A DNA stretch of 64,000 nucleotides from Candidatus Phosphitivorax anaerolimi (GTDB taxonomy: Bacteria > Desulfobacterota > Desulfomonilia > UBA1062): the NCBI GenBank assembly GCA_001896555.1, contig MPOS01000055.1:40896-104895 (forward strand), in the 5' to 3' direction. Each line of letters opens with the position of its first letter. Position 1 is the first letter of the stretch. The notes below the pieces were generated by a model, which made no database searches, had not been told where the DNA came from, and was given only the letters and a program-made list of their open reading frames with translations. The position numbers and the translations under genes are program-made. Of the stretch, positions 1 through 8,503 are shown one piece after another.

Positions 1-671
1 AAAACTCCCCGGCAAGCTGGAAAGAGATCTTAAGCGCGGACATTGATCTGCCCCTGCCAAAGGCCTCTTCCGGCATGCGCCTGCTGAGATCTGTAATCGC
101 TTTCTTTGTCAGGGTGATGTACCGCACCAGGGTGGAGGGTCTGGAGAAGCTCCCCGAACGGCCCTTCATCATGGCGCCCAACCACCAGAGCTATCTCGAC
201 GCCCCCCTGATCGTCGCGAAGCTGCCCGAACAGGTCATGGCCAACACCTGCTTCGTGGCGAAAGAAAAGCCCCTGTACCGTTCACGCCTTGGCTCCCGGC
301 TCATCCAGGGTTCGCAGCTCATTGTCGTGGACATCGACCGCAACCTGAAATCCTCACTGCAGAAGATCGCAGCGGTGACCAGGAGCGGGAAGAACATGGT
401 GATCTTCCCCGAGGGCACCAGGACCCGGGACGGGCAGATCGCGTCCTTCAAGAAACTCTTCGCGATCCTGAGCCGGGAACTGGACGTCCCGGTCGTGCCA
501 CTGGCCATCCGGGGTTCGTACGAGGCCATGCCCCCGGGCGCCGTTCTTCCCCGGCCGGGGAGCATCGATATAATCGTGTGCGACCCGGTGTATCCTCAAG
601 GCAAGGACTACGATCAGATCTGCTCGGAAGTGCGCTCAGCCATCACCGGCAAAATCTCTCCATCAGACTGA
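1..671 (+). CDS. 1-acyl-glycerol-3-phosphate acyltransferase domain (PlsC-like), 5'-truncated by window edge
   Basis: The reading frame is open from base 3 to the stop at 669-671, so the ATG at 75 is probably internal and the gene starts outside the window. The visible protein is an LPLAT/PlsC domain: NHQSYLD is the HX4D catalytic motif (about 38 residues after the ATG) and FPEGTRT is the substrate-binding EGTR block. The family moves a fatty acyl group onto lysophosphatidate or a related acceptor at the inner membrane. The codons before base 75 read as a hydrophilic linker (SWKEIL, DIDLPLPKASSG). This is typical of proteins in which an AMP-forming acyl ligase is fused to a C-terminal PlsC domain, so I infer such a fusion; the ligase part is not visible. 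A free-standing plsC is less likely because no ribosome site precedes base 75. Confidence 0.85.
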   Translation, partial: NSPASWKEILSADIDLPLPKASSGMRLLRSVIAFFVRVMYRTRVEGLEKLPERPFIMAPNHQSYLDAPLIVAKLPEQVMANTCFVAKEKPLYRSRLGSRLIQGSQLIVVDIDRNLKSSLQKIAAVTRSGKNMVIFPEGTRTRDGQIASFKKLFAILSRELDVPVVPLAIRGSYEAMPPGAVLPRPGSIDIIVCDPVYPQGKDYDQICSEVRSAITGKISPSD

Positions 672-972
672 AAACATCCTGCCTTCTTTGGAGAACCCCA
701 GGGGTCACACCCCTTGACCTGAGCCCATGACCAATGGCTCTGATCCATGACTGATTACCGCTGCAGCGTTAAGATCCAGGTTCACCATTGTATCCGCCAT
801 CTAAGAGGGGTCTTCACTTGGAACCCCACACATCGAAACAGCTCCTCCTTTATACCCCCCGTTACGAAGGCGCGCCCCTCTTCATGGGGCAAGGAGAAGC
901 CCTGTTCAATTTTTTTCCATCAAATGACGAAAAAAGAATAGTTGGCGTGAGACTGATATCTTGAGGATGGGC
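672..972. other. Intergenic region with a REP-like palindrome
   Basis: No convincing gene is seen here. The stretch holds a short perfect inverted repeat at 700-714 (AGGGGT, 3-nt loop, ACCCCT) followed by a 15-mer at 745-759 that recurs at 14687-14701. The rest is the leader of the downstream sensor kinase. The short open frame at 747-941 has neither a ribosome site nor protein-like composition. Confidence 0.5.
700..759. repeat. REP-like element, copy 1
   Basis: A GGGGT/ACCCC inverted repeat (700-714) is followed about 30 bases later by CCATGACTGATTACC (745-759). The same 15 bases, again preceded by a G-rich/C-rich palindrome, occur at 14667-14701. Two dispersed copies outside genes suggest a small repeat family of the REP type. 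No transposase is visible near either copy. Confidence 0.5.
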
Positions 973-3483
973 ATGACGGCATACACCAATCGATTTCGGA
1001 TCACAGAGCATCTCGGGTTTCTGGGCGTGCTTATCGGGCTCGTCTTCTGGATCGGCGAGGCCCTGATCCGTGTGTACCTCTCCCACAACAAGAGCTTCAC
1101 CGAGGAAATCCTGTCGAGGGATGTCCATGAAATAGCGGTTCACACCGGCTTTCTGGTCGTGATCGCAGCCTTCGGTTTCCTGGCACAGGCACTTGTGGCG
1201 AAAAGGAGGGAGGCAGAGAAGTCCCTCGAAGAGAACGAGCGCAAACACCAGCTCATCTTCGAAACCCTCACGGATGTGATCTTTTCACTCGATGCCCAAG
1301 GCAGGATCACCTACTTAAGCCCGCAGTTCGAAAATATCACCGGGTACCGGATCAAAGACATCTACGGCCGCCCCTACATGGATATTATCGATCCTGAATA
1401 TCATGAACGAGCCATGGAGATGTTCCAGCAGGGACTGTCCGGGAAAGATGTGCCCATGTATCGTATGGATATCGTGGCAGCGGACGGAAGGAGAATCCCT
1501 GTCGAAATCAATGCCAAGACCGTGTGGGACAGTGCGGGCAGGCCCATTGGCAGAATCGGCGTAGGCCGGGACCTGACCCAGCGCTTGGAGGTGGAGGCGG
1601 CCCTGCGCGAGAGCGAGGAGAAGTTCAGGGTTCTGGCTGATTCCACGCCCACGGCCATCATGCTCTATCAGAATGACAAATGGACCTATGCAAATCAGGC
1701 TGCCGAGAAGATCAGCGGATACAGCGCAGAAGAGCTCAGGACCATGAACTTCTGGGACATTGTACATCCCGACTACCGGCAAATGGTCCAGCAACGAGGC
1801 CAGAAACGCCAGCAGGGCGAGGACACTATCCGGCGTTACGAGTTCAAGATCATCTCCAAGCAGGGAAAAGAGACATGGGTGGACCTCTCAGGCGCATCCA
1901 CCATGCTGAACGGAAGCCCGGCAGGGATCATCTCGGTCATGGACATCACCGACCGCAAGATTGCCGAGGAGGCACTGCGTGAGAGCGAGGCCAAATACCG
2001 ATCCATTCTCGAGAACATCAGAGAGGGCTATTTCGAGCTTGATCTCAGCGGCATCTTCGTTTTTTTCAACGAATCCCTGTGCACGATCTTTGATTACCCG
2101 AGAGACAGGCTCCTGGGGACCAATGTCCGCAGCCTTATCCCCCCGAAATCCAGAAGTATGATCGACCGTGTGATGGAGCAGATCAGGCAGACCGGCCTGT
2201 CGGAAGAGATCATCGACCTCGACATCAGCAAAGGCAGCGGAGTCAGAGGGACCATTGCCATGACCATGTCTGCTATCCGTGATTCCTCGGGCGATATCAC
2301 CGGCTTCAGGGGTATTGCCCGGGATGTGACGGAGCACAAGCGGCTTGAGACCCAGCTCCTGCAGGCCCAAAAGATGGAGGCCATCGGGCCCCTTGCCGGA
2401 GGCCTTGCCCACGACTTCAACAACCTTCTCATGGCCATCCAGGGAAACATATCCCTCTTAAGCCTCAACCCGCAAGCGTCAAGTCTCGACCCCAAGAGGA
2501 TCGAGAACATCGAGCAGTGCATACGGAGCGGGTCCGAGCTCACCAGGCAGCTCCTCGGTTTCGCACGGGGCGGGAAGTACGAGGTGGCTCCCACCGACCT
2601 GAACAAGCTTGTCCTCAAGACATCGGATATGTTCGGCCACGCCAAGAAGGAGATCTCTGTGCATACCGAGCTCCAGGATGATCTCTGGAGTGTGGAAGTG
2701 GACAAGGGGCAGATCGAGCAAGTCCTGCTCAATCTGTATGTGAATGCATGGCATGCCATGCCCGGAGGCGGGCAACTCCTGCTGAAGTCCGAGAACCTGC
2801 ATCTCGATGAGGCCTTTGTCAGGGCCTATGAGGCAGAGCCCGGAAGGTATGTCCGGATTTCGGTCACCGACACCGGAGTGGGGATGGACGAGAAAACCCT
2901 CCAGCGGGTGTTCGAGCCTTTCTTCACCACCAGGGACAAGTCGCAGGGCTCAGGTCTCGGACTCACCTCGGCCTACAGTATCGTCCGCAATCACGGAGGC
3001 TTCATCAGCGTGTACAGCGAGGTGGGTATAGGGTCCACCTTCAATATCTACCTGCCGGCTTCAGACAAGACCGTTGAGGAATGTGAAGAGACAACCCCCG
3101 GCAAGATCGTAACAGGCACCGAATGCGTGCTTCTCATCGACGACGAGGACATGATCCTCGAGGTAGGATGCGAGATCCTTGAGAAGCTCGGCTATTCGGT
3201 CCTGAAGGCGGGAAGCGGCAACGAGGCGCTGCAGCTGTTCCACGAGCATAAAAACGACATCGACCTGGTGATCCTTGACATGATCATGCCCGAAATCGGC
3301 GGCTCCGAGGTCTTCGACCGGATCAGGGCCGAAGCACCCGGAGTCAAAGTCATCCTCTCCAGCGGCTACAGCATGAACCACGACGCAGATGACATCATGA
3401 AACGCGGGTGCAACGGGTTCATCCAGAAACCCTTCGACATCCAGACCCTGTCCGAGAAGATCCGGGCCGTTCTCGATTCATAG
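973..3483 (+). CDS. Membrane-anchored hybrid sensor histidine kinase with three PAS domains and a receiver
   Basis: Two N-terminal hydrophobic segments (about residues 10-35 and 55-80) anchor the protein. Three PAS/PAC units follow (about 90-210, 211-335, 336-455), then the phospho-acceptor helix with H in LAHDFNN, an ATPase domain with N box (NLYVNAWHAM), G1 box (DTGVGM) and G2 box (SGLGL), and a C-terminal receiver (about 720-835) with acidic pair DDE, phospho-acceptor D in VILDMIMPE and conserved K in QKPF. The kinase should autophosphorylate and relay phosphate to its own receiver. No dedicated output regulator adjoins it, so the signal and target are unknown. I prefer the ATG at 973 because GAGG (963-966) sits six bases upstream; a TTG at 961 and an ATG at 967 are in frame but too close to that site. 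Confidence 0.9.
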   Translation: MTAYTNRFRITEHLGFLGVLIGLVFWIGEALIRVYLSHNKSFTEEILSRDVHEIAVHTGFLVVIAAFGFLAQALVAKRREAEKSLEENERKHQLIFETLTDVIFSLDAQGRITYLSPQFENITGYRIKDIYGRPYMDIIDPEYHERAMEMFQQGLSGKDVPMYRMDIVAADGRRIPVEINAKTVWDSAGRPIGRIGVGRDLTQRLEVEAALRESEEKFRVLADSTPTAIMLYQNDKWTYANQAAEKISGYSAEELRTMNFWDIVHPDYRQMVQQRGQKRQQGEDTIRRYEFKIISKQGKETWVDLSGASTMLNGSPAGIISVMDITDRKIAEEALRESEAKYRSILENIREGYFELDLSGIFVFFNESLCTIFDYPRDRLLGTNVRSLIPPKSRSMIDRVMEQIRQTGLSEEIIDLDISKGSGVRGTIAMTMSAIRDSSGDITGFRGIARDVTEHKRLETQLLQAQKMEAIGPLAGGLAHDFNNLLMAIQGNISLLSLNPQASSLDPKRIENIEQCIRSGSELTRQLLGFARGGKYEVAPTDLNKLVLKTSDMFGHAKKEISVHTELQDDLWSVEVDKGQIEQVLLNLYVNAWHAMPGGGQLLLKSENLHLDEAFVRAYEAEPGRYVRISVTDTGVGMDEKTLQRVFEPFFTTRDKSQGSGLGLTSAYSIVRNHGGFISVYSEVGIGSTFNIYLPASDKTVEECEETTPGKIVTGTECVLLIDDEDMILEVGCEILEKLGYSVLKAGSGNEALQLFHEHKNDIDLVILDMIMPEIGGSEVFDRIRAEAPGVKVILSSGYSMNHDADDIMKRGCNGFIQKPFDIQTLSEKIRAVLDS

Positions 3484-3569
3484 AAGCGAAAAGAGCCCTT
3501 TCCTCTGGTATTGAATCGCCGGGTCCCCTTCCCATCATGTATTGTATGATCAATCATTTTGGAGGGGGT

Positions 3570-4139
3570 ATGAAAAGAATTCTCTGTCCACTGGTTGCCC
3601 TGGGTTTTGTCATGTGCCTGCCTGCCGGCCTGCATGCGACGCTCGTAACATACGCGGTCTCTCCTCTGAACTATGGTATTTCCGATGCATGGCAATACCG
3701 CTACGATATTTTCAATGACACGCCCGATACCATCTGCTCCCTGACTCTCTACATCCCCGGCGATTCTCCAGAAGGCTATGCCCGGCAGGGTGACATTCTC
3801 TCAGTCAACGGGCTGCCCGACGGGTGGATGCACGAATCCATCGGCAACCTGTGGCACTTCGAGTCGTATGACGACTACATGGGTTTCCATGACACGGCAG
3901 ATGATATCCAGCCCGGCGGCAGGTGGAGTTTCTCCGTGAGCTTTGTTTCCTTCCTTTCCGGCATGCCCGGCAGCCAGCATTTTGATGTGGTACGTCACTG
4001 CCTGTCCATGCCGGATCTCTTCGTAGCAGAGCACGGGACGACCGTGCCTGGGTCGGCCCCGGTGCCCGAGCCGATAACGCTGCTCCTGTTCATCTCGGGA
4101 TTTCTCGGTATGGCAGGACACAGGCTCGGAAGAAAGTGA
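3570..4139 (+). CDS. PEP-CTERM sorting-domain protein
   Basis: A 189-residue secreted protein. It has an N-terminal signal peptide (MKRILCPLVALGFVMCLPAG, likely cleaved near LHA), a beta-rich middle of unknown fold, and a C-terminal tail made of the VPEP motif, a hydrophobic helix and a basic end (GHRLGRK). That tripartite tail is the PEP-CTERM signal, which an exosortase recognises and cleaves while moving the protein to the cell surface or exopolysaccharide. The ribosome site GGAGGGGG precedes the ATG at 3570; longer in-frame starts back to 3408 run into the previous gene. No exosortase is in the window, but an exosortase-type polysaccharide locus lies at 44-53 kb on the other strand. The stop overlaps the next gene by four bases (GTGA). 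The function of the mature domain is not recognised. Confidence 0.88.
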   Translation: MKRILCPLVALGFVMCLPAGLHATLVTYAVSPLNYGISDAWQYRYDIFNDTPDTICSLTLYIPGDSPEGYARQGDILSVNGLPDGWMHESIGNLWHFESYDDYMGFHDTADDIQPGGRWSFSVSFVSFLSGMPGSQHFDVVRHCLSMPDLFVAEHGTTVPGSAPVPEPITLLLFISGFLGMAGHRLGRK

Positions 4140-4489
4140 ACGAGGCGGATGCTGTGACCAGGCAAGAGGTAAAAGAAGATCTTCTGGCAAAGGTGCACTC
4201 CATCAGTGACCTCGCTTCTTACCAGGATCATTCCGTGGTGAGCAGGGAGATCATCTCGAAACCCACAGGTACGGTGAGCGTCTTTGCCTTTGATACAGCA
4301 GAGGGCTTAAGCGAGCACACCGCTCCATTCGACGCCCTGGTGTATATCCTGGAGGGCCGGGCAGAGGTGTACATCGAGGGATCGCCGCACTTGCTCAAAC
4401 AAGGCGAGATGATCATCATGCCCGCCCACAAGCCGCATGCGGTGAAGGCGGTTTCCCGCTTCAAGATGCTGCTCGTGCTGATCAAATAG
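4136..4489 (+). CDS. Small cupin-domain protein
   Basis: A 117-residue single-domain cupin. The double-stranded beta-helix motifs are visible as a first strand block around SEHTAPFDALVYILEG and a second around GEMIIMPAHKPHAV. The metal-binding His in SEH and the PAHKPH segment suggest a bound divalent metal, but the first motif is incomplete compared with the classic GX5HXHX3,4EX6G. The GTG start overlaps the stop of the PEP-CTERM gene, so the two are probably co-translated. Small cupins of this type can bind metabolites or act as enzymes; nothing here indicates the substrate. Confidence 0.8.
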   Translation: MNEADAVTRQEVKEDLLAKVHSISDLASYQDHSVVSREIISKPTGTVSVFAFDTAEGLSEHTAPFDALVYILEGRAEVYIEGSPHLLKQGEMIIMPAHKPHAVKAVSRFKMLLVLIK

Positions 4490-4627
4490 CAGGAGCGCTG
4501 CCCGCCTTCCGGCTCACTGATCCTCAGTCTTCTGTTATTCTGGCAAAGGGGTGAAAGGAAAAGATCGATGTTCGTCAAGGCAGAAGAAATCCTGGCCCTG
4601 CACATGTCACTGCTGTAGAATCACGCC

Positions 4628-5209
4628 ATGAAGCACGTACTCATCCTCCTGGCAAACGGATTCGAGGTGTATGAGGCGGCCGCGTTCACCGACGTGCTCG
4701 GCTGGGCCGACACCTTTGGGACCGAGCACATTCGGGTGATCACCGCAGGCCTCCACCCTGAGCTCACCTGCACCTTCGGCCACCAGACCGTCCCCGCCGC
4801 GCTGGTCCACGAGCTGGACCTCGACGGGATCAATGCCCTGGCGATTCCCGGCGGGTTCGGCACGGCGGGCTTTTACGAAGATTCCTTTTCCGAGGAGTTC
4901 CTGGAGGTGATCCGTGACTTCGCCCGAAGCGGGAAGCCTGTCGCCGCGGTGTGCGTCGCCTCTCTGTGCCTGGGGATGAGCGGGGTCCTTAAAGGGAGAT
5001 CAGCAACCACCTACCATCTCGAGGAGCACAAGAAGAAGCAGCTCGCAGCCACAGGGGCCGTGGTGCAGGATAAACGGATCGTCAGGGACGGGAACCTCAT
5101 CACATCCACCTCGCCGGGCACGGCGATCGACGTGGCCTTCCTGCTGCTCGAGATCCTCACCTCGCGGGAGAATGCTGACCACATCAGGGAGCTGATGGGC
5201 TTTGTATGA
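4628..5209 (+). CDS. DJ-1/PfpI family protein (class I glutamine amidotransferase-like)
   Basis: A 193-residue protein matching the DJ-1/ThiJ/PfpI fold over its whole length. It opens with the KHVLILLANGFEVYEA strand and turn carrying the conserved Glu, has the GG turn in ALAIPGGFG, and has the nucleophile-elbow Cys in VAAVCVAS (about residue 103). Family members serve as redox-sensitive chaperones, glyoxalases or deglycases. The sequence does not decide between these roles; the Glu-Cys arrangement fits the DJ-1 group better than the PfpI protease group. It stands alone, convergent with pckG. Confidence 0.88.
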   Translation: MKHVLILLANGFEVYEAAAFTDVLGWADTFGTEHIRVITAGLHPELTCTFGHQTVPAALVHELDLDGINALAIPGGFGTAGFYEDSFSEEFLEVIRDFARSGKPVAAVCVASLCLGMSGVLKGRSATTYHLEEHKKKQLAATGAVVQDKRIVRDGNLITSTSPGTAIDVAFLLLEILTSRENADHIRELMGFV

Positions 5210-5216
5210 ACCGTGA

Positions 5217-5258
5217 AACAGGGCGCGGACAGGGCTTTGCACCCTGCCCTGCCCTGTT
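5217..5258. terminator. Hairpin between convergent genes
   Basis: AACAGGGC (5217-5224) pairs with GCCCTGTT (5251-5258), with further AGGGC/GCCCT pairing inside. It lies between the convergent DJ-1-like gene and pckG. No long T run follows on either strand, so it may be a weak or bidirectional terminator. Confidence 0.5.
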
Positions 5259-5290
5259 CAGAACAATTAGGACTCTCGTATAGGCGAGGC

Positions 5291-7072
5291 TTATACGCCC
5301 AGACGCGCCTTGAGCTCATCGAGCTGCTTCTTCATGCGCGCCGGCAGGCGTCTGCCGAACTGGGCGAAGTGCTCCTCCAGACTCGGGATCTCGGCCTTCC
5401 AGGCGTCCGAATTCACGGCAAGCAGCTCCTTCATGTTCTCGGCGGGAATGTTCAGGCCCGTGAGGTCGAGCCCTCCGTCCTCGGGCAGGAGGCCGATTGG
5501 GGTCTTCCGGGCTCCAACCTTGCCCTCGATGCGCTCGCACATCCATTTGAGCACGCGGCTGTTCTCGCCGAAGCCGGGCCAGAGGAACTTGCCCTGGCCG
5601 TTCTTGCGGAACCAGTTCACATAGAAGATCTTAGGCGCCTTCTCGCCCAGCCGGTCGCCCATATCGAGCCAGTGCTGGAAATAGTCGCCCATGTTGTAGC
5701 CGCAGAAGGGCTTCATGGCGAAGGGGTCGCGCCTGAGGTTGCCGATGTCGCCGATATTGGCGGCCGTGGTCTCTGACGAGGCGGTTGCGCCGAGGAACAC
5801 CCCGTGGTCCCAGTTGAAGGCCTCGTTCACCAGGGGCACCACGCCCGCGCGCCTGCCGCCGAAGATGAAGATGTCGATGGGGACACCTTCGGGCTTTTCC
5901 CAGTCGCTGCAGATGATCGGGCACTGGCTGGCGGGAGCGGTGAACCGGGCATTGGGGTGAGCGGCCGGATCCGTGTTGCCTGGATTCCAGTCGCGGCCCT
6001 TCCAGTCAATGGCGTGGGCTGGCGGCTCTCCGTCCATGCCTTCCCACCAGATGTCGCCGTCGTCGGTGAGCGCGCAGTTGGTGAAGATGATGTTCTCGCG
6101 GAGCGTATCCATGGCCATGGGGTTGGAACTGTATGACGTTCCGGGCGCGACGCCGAAGAACCCTGCCTCGGGGTTGATGGCATAGAGCCTGCCGTCAGGG
6201 CCGATCTTCATCCAGGCGATGTCATCTCCGATGGTCTCGCACTTCCACCCTTCGATCGTGGGCTGGAGCATGGCCAGGTTGGTCTTGCCGCACGCCGAGG
6301 GGAAGGCCGCCGCGATATGGAACTGCCTGCCCTCCGGGTTTGTCAGCCTGAGGATCAGCATGTGCTCGGCCATCCAGCCTTCGCGCCGGGCCATGGCGGA
6401 GGCGATCCTTAAGGCCAGACACTTCTTGCCCAGCAGGGCGTTGCCGCCGTAGCCCGATCCATACGACCAGATCAGGTTCTCCTCGGGGAAGTGGCTGATG
6501 TATTTCTTTTCCATGGGAGCGCAGGGCCAGGAAACATCCTTCTGCCCGGGCGCGAGCGGGGCCCCCACGGAGTGCAGGCAGGGAATGAACTCGCCGTCTG
6601 AGCCCAGGATGTCCAACACCCTTGTTCCGACCCGGGTCATGATGTGCATGTTGCACACCACATAGGGGCTGTCCGTGATCTCGATGCCGATCTTGGCGAT
6701 GGGCGAACCGATGGGACCCATGGAAAAGGGAATCACATACATGGTGCGGCCCTTCATGCATCCCTGGTACAGGTCCTTCATAACGGCCTTGAGCTCGCCG
6801 GGTTCGATCCAGTTGTTGGTAGGACCGGCATCGTCCTGTTCCCTGGTGCTGATATAGGTGCGGTCCTCCACCCGGGCAACGTCGCTCGGATGAGAACGGA
6901 ACAGGACACTGTTGGGCCGCTTCTTTAACGGAATTGCGCTTCCGTTTGCTATGGTCTGTGCGATCAATCGATCATACTCTTCCTTGGTGCCGTCGCACCA
7001 GTATACCCGGTCGGGCTGGCAGAGCTGTTCTATCTCCTGAACCCAACTGCGGAGCCTCTCATGCCTGATCAT
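5291..7072 (-). CDS. pckG: Phosphoenolpyruvate carboxykinase (GTP-dependent)
   Basis: A 593-residue protein that is a full-length match to GTP-type PEPCK (family about 590-620 residues). The nucleotide-binding kinase-1 loop is seen as FPSACGKTN (about residue 260), with the family's active-site Cys just before GKTN. The metal/substrate region GDDIAWM and the R-loop/PEP-binding part near the N terminus ([17 protein letters not shown]) are present. The enzyme interconverts oxaloacetate + GTP and PEP + CO2 + GDP in the cytosol; in anaerobes it can run toward gluconeogenesis or toward CO2 fixation. It starts at the ATG complementary to 7070-7072, with an AAGGGGA-type site upstream, and appears to be monocistronic. 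Confidence 0.97.
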   Translation of the reverse strand: MIRHERLRSWVQEIEQLCQPDRVYWCDGTKEEYDRLIAQTIANGSAIPLKKRPNSVLFRSHPSDVARVEDRTYISTREQDDAGPTNNWIEPGELKAVMKDLYQGCMKGRTMYVIPFSMGPIGSPIAKIGIEITDSPYVVCNMHIMTRVGTRVLDILGSDGEFIPCLHSVGAPLAPGQKDVSWPCAPMEKKYISHFPEENLIWSYGSGYGGNALLGKKCLALRIASAMARREGWMAEHMLILRLTNPEGRQFHIAAAFPSACGKTNLAMLQPTIEGWKCETIGDDIAWMKIGPDGRLYAINPEAGFFGVAPGTSYSSNPMAMDTLRENIIFTNCALTDDGDIWWEGMDGEPPAHAIDWKGRDWNPGNTDPAAHPNARFTAPASQCPIICSDWEKPEGVPIDIFIFGGRRAGVVPLVNEAFNWDHGVFLGATASSETTAANIGDIGNLRRDPFAMKPFCGYNMGDYFQHWLDMGDRLGEKAPKIFYVNWFRKNGQGKFLWPGFGENSRVLKWMCERIEGKVGARKTPIGLLPEDGGLDLTGLNIPAENMKELLAVNSDAWKAEIPSLEEHFAQFGRRLPARMKKQLDELKARLGV

Positions 7073-7397
7073 GACTGAATATTCCCCTTTCGTGGTTTCT
7101 CTCTCGCCAGGTTACAAACGCGGGATTATAACGAATGAATAATCAGTTTTCAATAAATTTTATCAACTCTTAGATTATTTTGGCATAGTAAGAATCTGCC
7201 GCGTTGTTATTCCCTCAGTTTTTTCACCAGTAGATGGACTTCGTTATACTTTTTGCCTGTTTCAGGATACCTCATACGGAATCACTTTGTTATTTTGCCG
7301 TTATTCCGGCTTACGATACAGCACGCCCTCCGGCCCGCGTGCATCGCCCTCGGCAAGCTTGGCAGCCCGGGAAAGCCGCGTGCATCCCTCATGTGCG
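7073..7397. other. Intergenic region upstream of pckG
   Basis: No gene is seen. The part next to pckG (7120-7200) is AT-rich and is the expected place for its promoter on the minus strand. The part next to the Crp/Fnr gene is GC-rich and contains several GC-rich inverted stretches but no hairpin followed by T residues. The short plus-strand frames here overlap each other in all phases and have no ribosome sites. Confidence 0.4.
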
Positions 7398-8090
7398 TCA
7401 TTCATCGTCATTGGTGGGACCGCCCCCTTGAGCGATCAGGTTCAGGCCCGGCCGGGAGAGAACAATGATGGACCTGCCTTCCAGTCTCAGGAGGCCGTCC
7501 TCGCTCATGCGCTTGAGAACCCGCGAGAGCGTCTCGGGCGTGGCGCCTATGATCTTTGCCAGCTCCCTGTGTGAAAAGCGCAGATCGATCCGGTCGTCCC
7601 CTCCCTCCTGATCGAGGGAGTTGACCAGGAAGGCGGCAAGCCGCTGGGGAATCTCCTTCAGCGAGAGAGACTCGATCAGGTCGATGGATTCCTTGAGCCT
7701 GCGTGAAAGGGCCAGGACCATATTGAACAGCAGCGAGGGCTCCTTTCTGGCCACCGATTCGAGCACCTCGGCGGGAAAGAGCAGGATCCGTGTATCTTCC
7801 AGGGCCATGGCCCCTGCAGGGGAAACCTGGTCGGTCAGGGCAGTCAGGCAGAAAGGCTCTCCCGGTCCGAAAACAAAGACCGTCTGCTCCCTGCCTTCGG
7901 GCGTGGACTTGAAGATCTTCACCCTCCCCCACACCACGAGGTGGAGTCCCCGCGACTCCTGGGCATCGGCAAAGATCATCTGCCCCGCCCGGATGTTTTT
8001 TTCACGGGCGCATTGGGCAAGGGTCTCCATCTGCTCGGCAGGCAGGCCTGCAAACAGCGGGATGTGAAGCAGAACACTCAGCGCATCCAT
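7398..8090 (-). CDS. Crp/Fnr-family transcriptional regulator without the FNR cysteine cluster
   Basis: A 230-residue regulator. It has a cyclic-nucleotide-binding-like beta-roll (about 10-125), a dimer helix, and a winged helix-turn-helix (about 165-222). The recognition helix reads TPETLSRVLKRM and keeps the E-x-x-S-R pattern that FNR-type proteins use to read TTGAT half-sites. Only two cysteines are visible and the N-terminal four-Cys [4Fe-4S] ligand set of FNR is absent, so oxygen sensing by that route is excluded; a haem- or metabolite-responsive relative (for example DNR-like) is possible. A perfect TTGAT-N4-ATCAA box lies 25-38 bases upstream of its start, next to the divergent selenoprotein/ferredoxin genes, suggesting self-control and control of that operon. 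Confidence 0.9.
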   Translation of the reverse strand: MDALSVLLHIPLFAGLPAEQMETLAQCAREKNIRAGQMIFADAQESRGLHLVVWGRVKIFKSTPEGREQTVFVFGPGEPFCLTALTDQVSPAGAMALEDTRILLFPAEVLESVARKEPSLLFNMVLALSRRLKESIDLIESLSLKEIPQRLAAFLVNSLDQEGGDDRIDLRFSHRELAKIIGATPETLSRVLKRMSEDGLLRLEGRSIIVLSRPGLNLIAQGGGPTNDDE

Positions 8091-8114
8091 AGGGAACCCC
8101 TATTTTGCTTTTTG

Positions 8115-8128
8115 TTGATGCAGATCAA
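8115..8128. promoter_or_regulatory. FNR-type operator TTGAT-GCAG-ATCAA
   Basis: The sequence matches the FNR/ANR/DNR consensus at all ten half-site positions. It lies between the divergent Crp/Fnr gene (start 8090) and the HesB-like gene (start 8207). Its centre at 8121.5 lies 41.5 bases before a start point predicted from the -10-like GATAAC at 8151-8156 (start about 8163), the usual spacing of class II activation. Confidence 0.75.
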
Positions 8129-8150
8129 TGTTTTTCTCCCGCGCATGCTC

Positions 8151-8156
8151 GATAAC
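8151..8156 (+). promoter_or_regulatory. Candidate -10 element of the HesB/ferredoxin operon
   Basis: GATAAC matches four of six positions of TATAAT. No clear -35 box is present, as expected if the FNR-type box at 8115-8128 replaces it. The predicted start near 8163 leaves a leader of about 44 bases. Confidence 0.45.
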
Positions 8157-8206
8157 CGGTTTAGGCAGTACTACCAAAAAGCCATGAACCATGAAAGGAG
8201 GAATTT

Positions 8207-8503
8207 ATGATGATCACGCTGACCGAGAATGGAAAAAAGCAGCTCGCCAGATTCACCTCCCGGCATGACAATCCGGTTGTGCGCATCCTTCTGGGTTTCG
8301 GTTGAGGAGGCCCGCAGCTGCGGCTGGCTCTGGATGAGCCAAAAGACGGCGATCAGACCTTCCGGGTGGATGGATTCACCTTTGTGGTGGCATCCGATGT
8401 CCGGGAATTCGCCGGCGATATCACCATAGACGGATCGTTCCTGGGCTTGCGGGTCATCTCCCGTCTCAATCCGCAGGGTCTTTCGAATTCCTGTTCAGGA
8501 TGA
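8207..8503 (+). CDS. HesB/IscA-like selenoprotein (in-frame UGA at 8303-8305 read as selenocysteine)
   Basis: A strong ribosome site AAAGGAGG (8194-8201) precedes ATG 8207. Translating through the TGA at 8303-8305 gives 98 residues of one continuous HesB/IscA-like protein: MITLTE at the start, VRILLGFG-U-GGPQLRLALDEP in the middle, the FTFVV and ITIDGSFLGL strands, and a C-terminal SCSG. The U falls where the family has its first conserved metal-binding Cys (G-C-S-G-P pattern), and the downstream residues keep family character, so a chance frameshift or nonsense decay is unlikely. GGCTC-TGGAT-GAGCC at 8326-8340 can form a SECIS-like hairpin. The family carries iron-sulfur clusters or iron; HesB-like selenoproteins are known in Desulfobacterota. 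The next genes encode iron-sulfur and cytochrome subunits, so a role in their assembly or electron flow is inferred. Stop is TGA 8501-8503. Confidence 0.82.
8303..8340 (+). promoter_or_regulatory. Sec UGA codon and bacterial SECIS-like hairpin
   Basis: UGA at 8303-8305 is followed by a perfect 5-bp stem GGCTC/GAGCC (8326-8330/8336-8340) with loop TGGAT. The loop guanines are 27-28 bases from the UGA, inside the 16-37-base range described for bacterial SECIS elements. A second palindrome, CCGCAG/CTGCGG (8312-8323), lies between them and could compete or stack. Confidence 0.65.

Noticed and set aside
747..941. A 64-codon frame before the first sensor kinase
   Set aside because: It starts inside the repeat element and lacks a ribosome site and protein-like composition.
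3480..3570. A sigma-54 promoter before the PEP-CTERM gene, as expected if the PrsR-like regulator controls it
   Set aside because: A GG...GC pair is present in TGGTATTGAATCGC, but the spacing is one base short and the flanking consensus is absent.
4568..4618. A 16-codon frame starting MFVKAEEI between the cupin and DJ-1 genes
   Set aside because: Too short, with only a weak GAAAGGA-type site and no structure suggesting a leader peptide.
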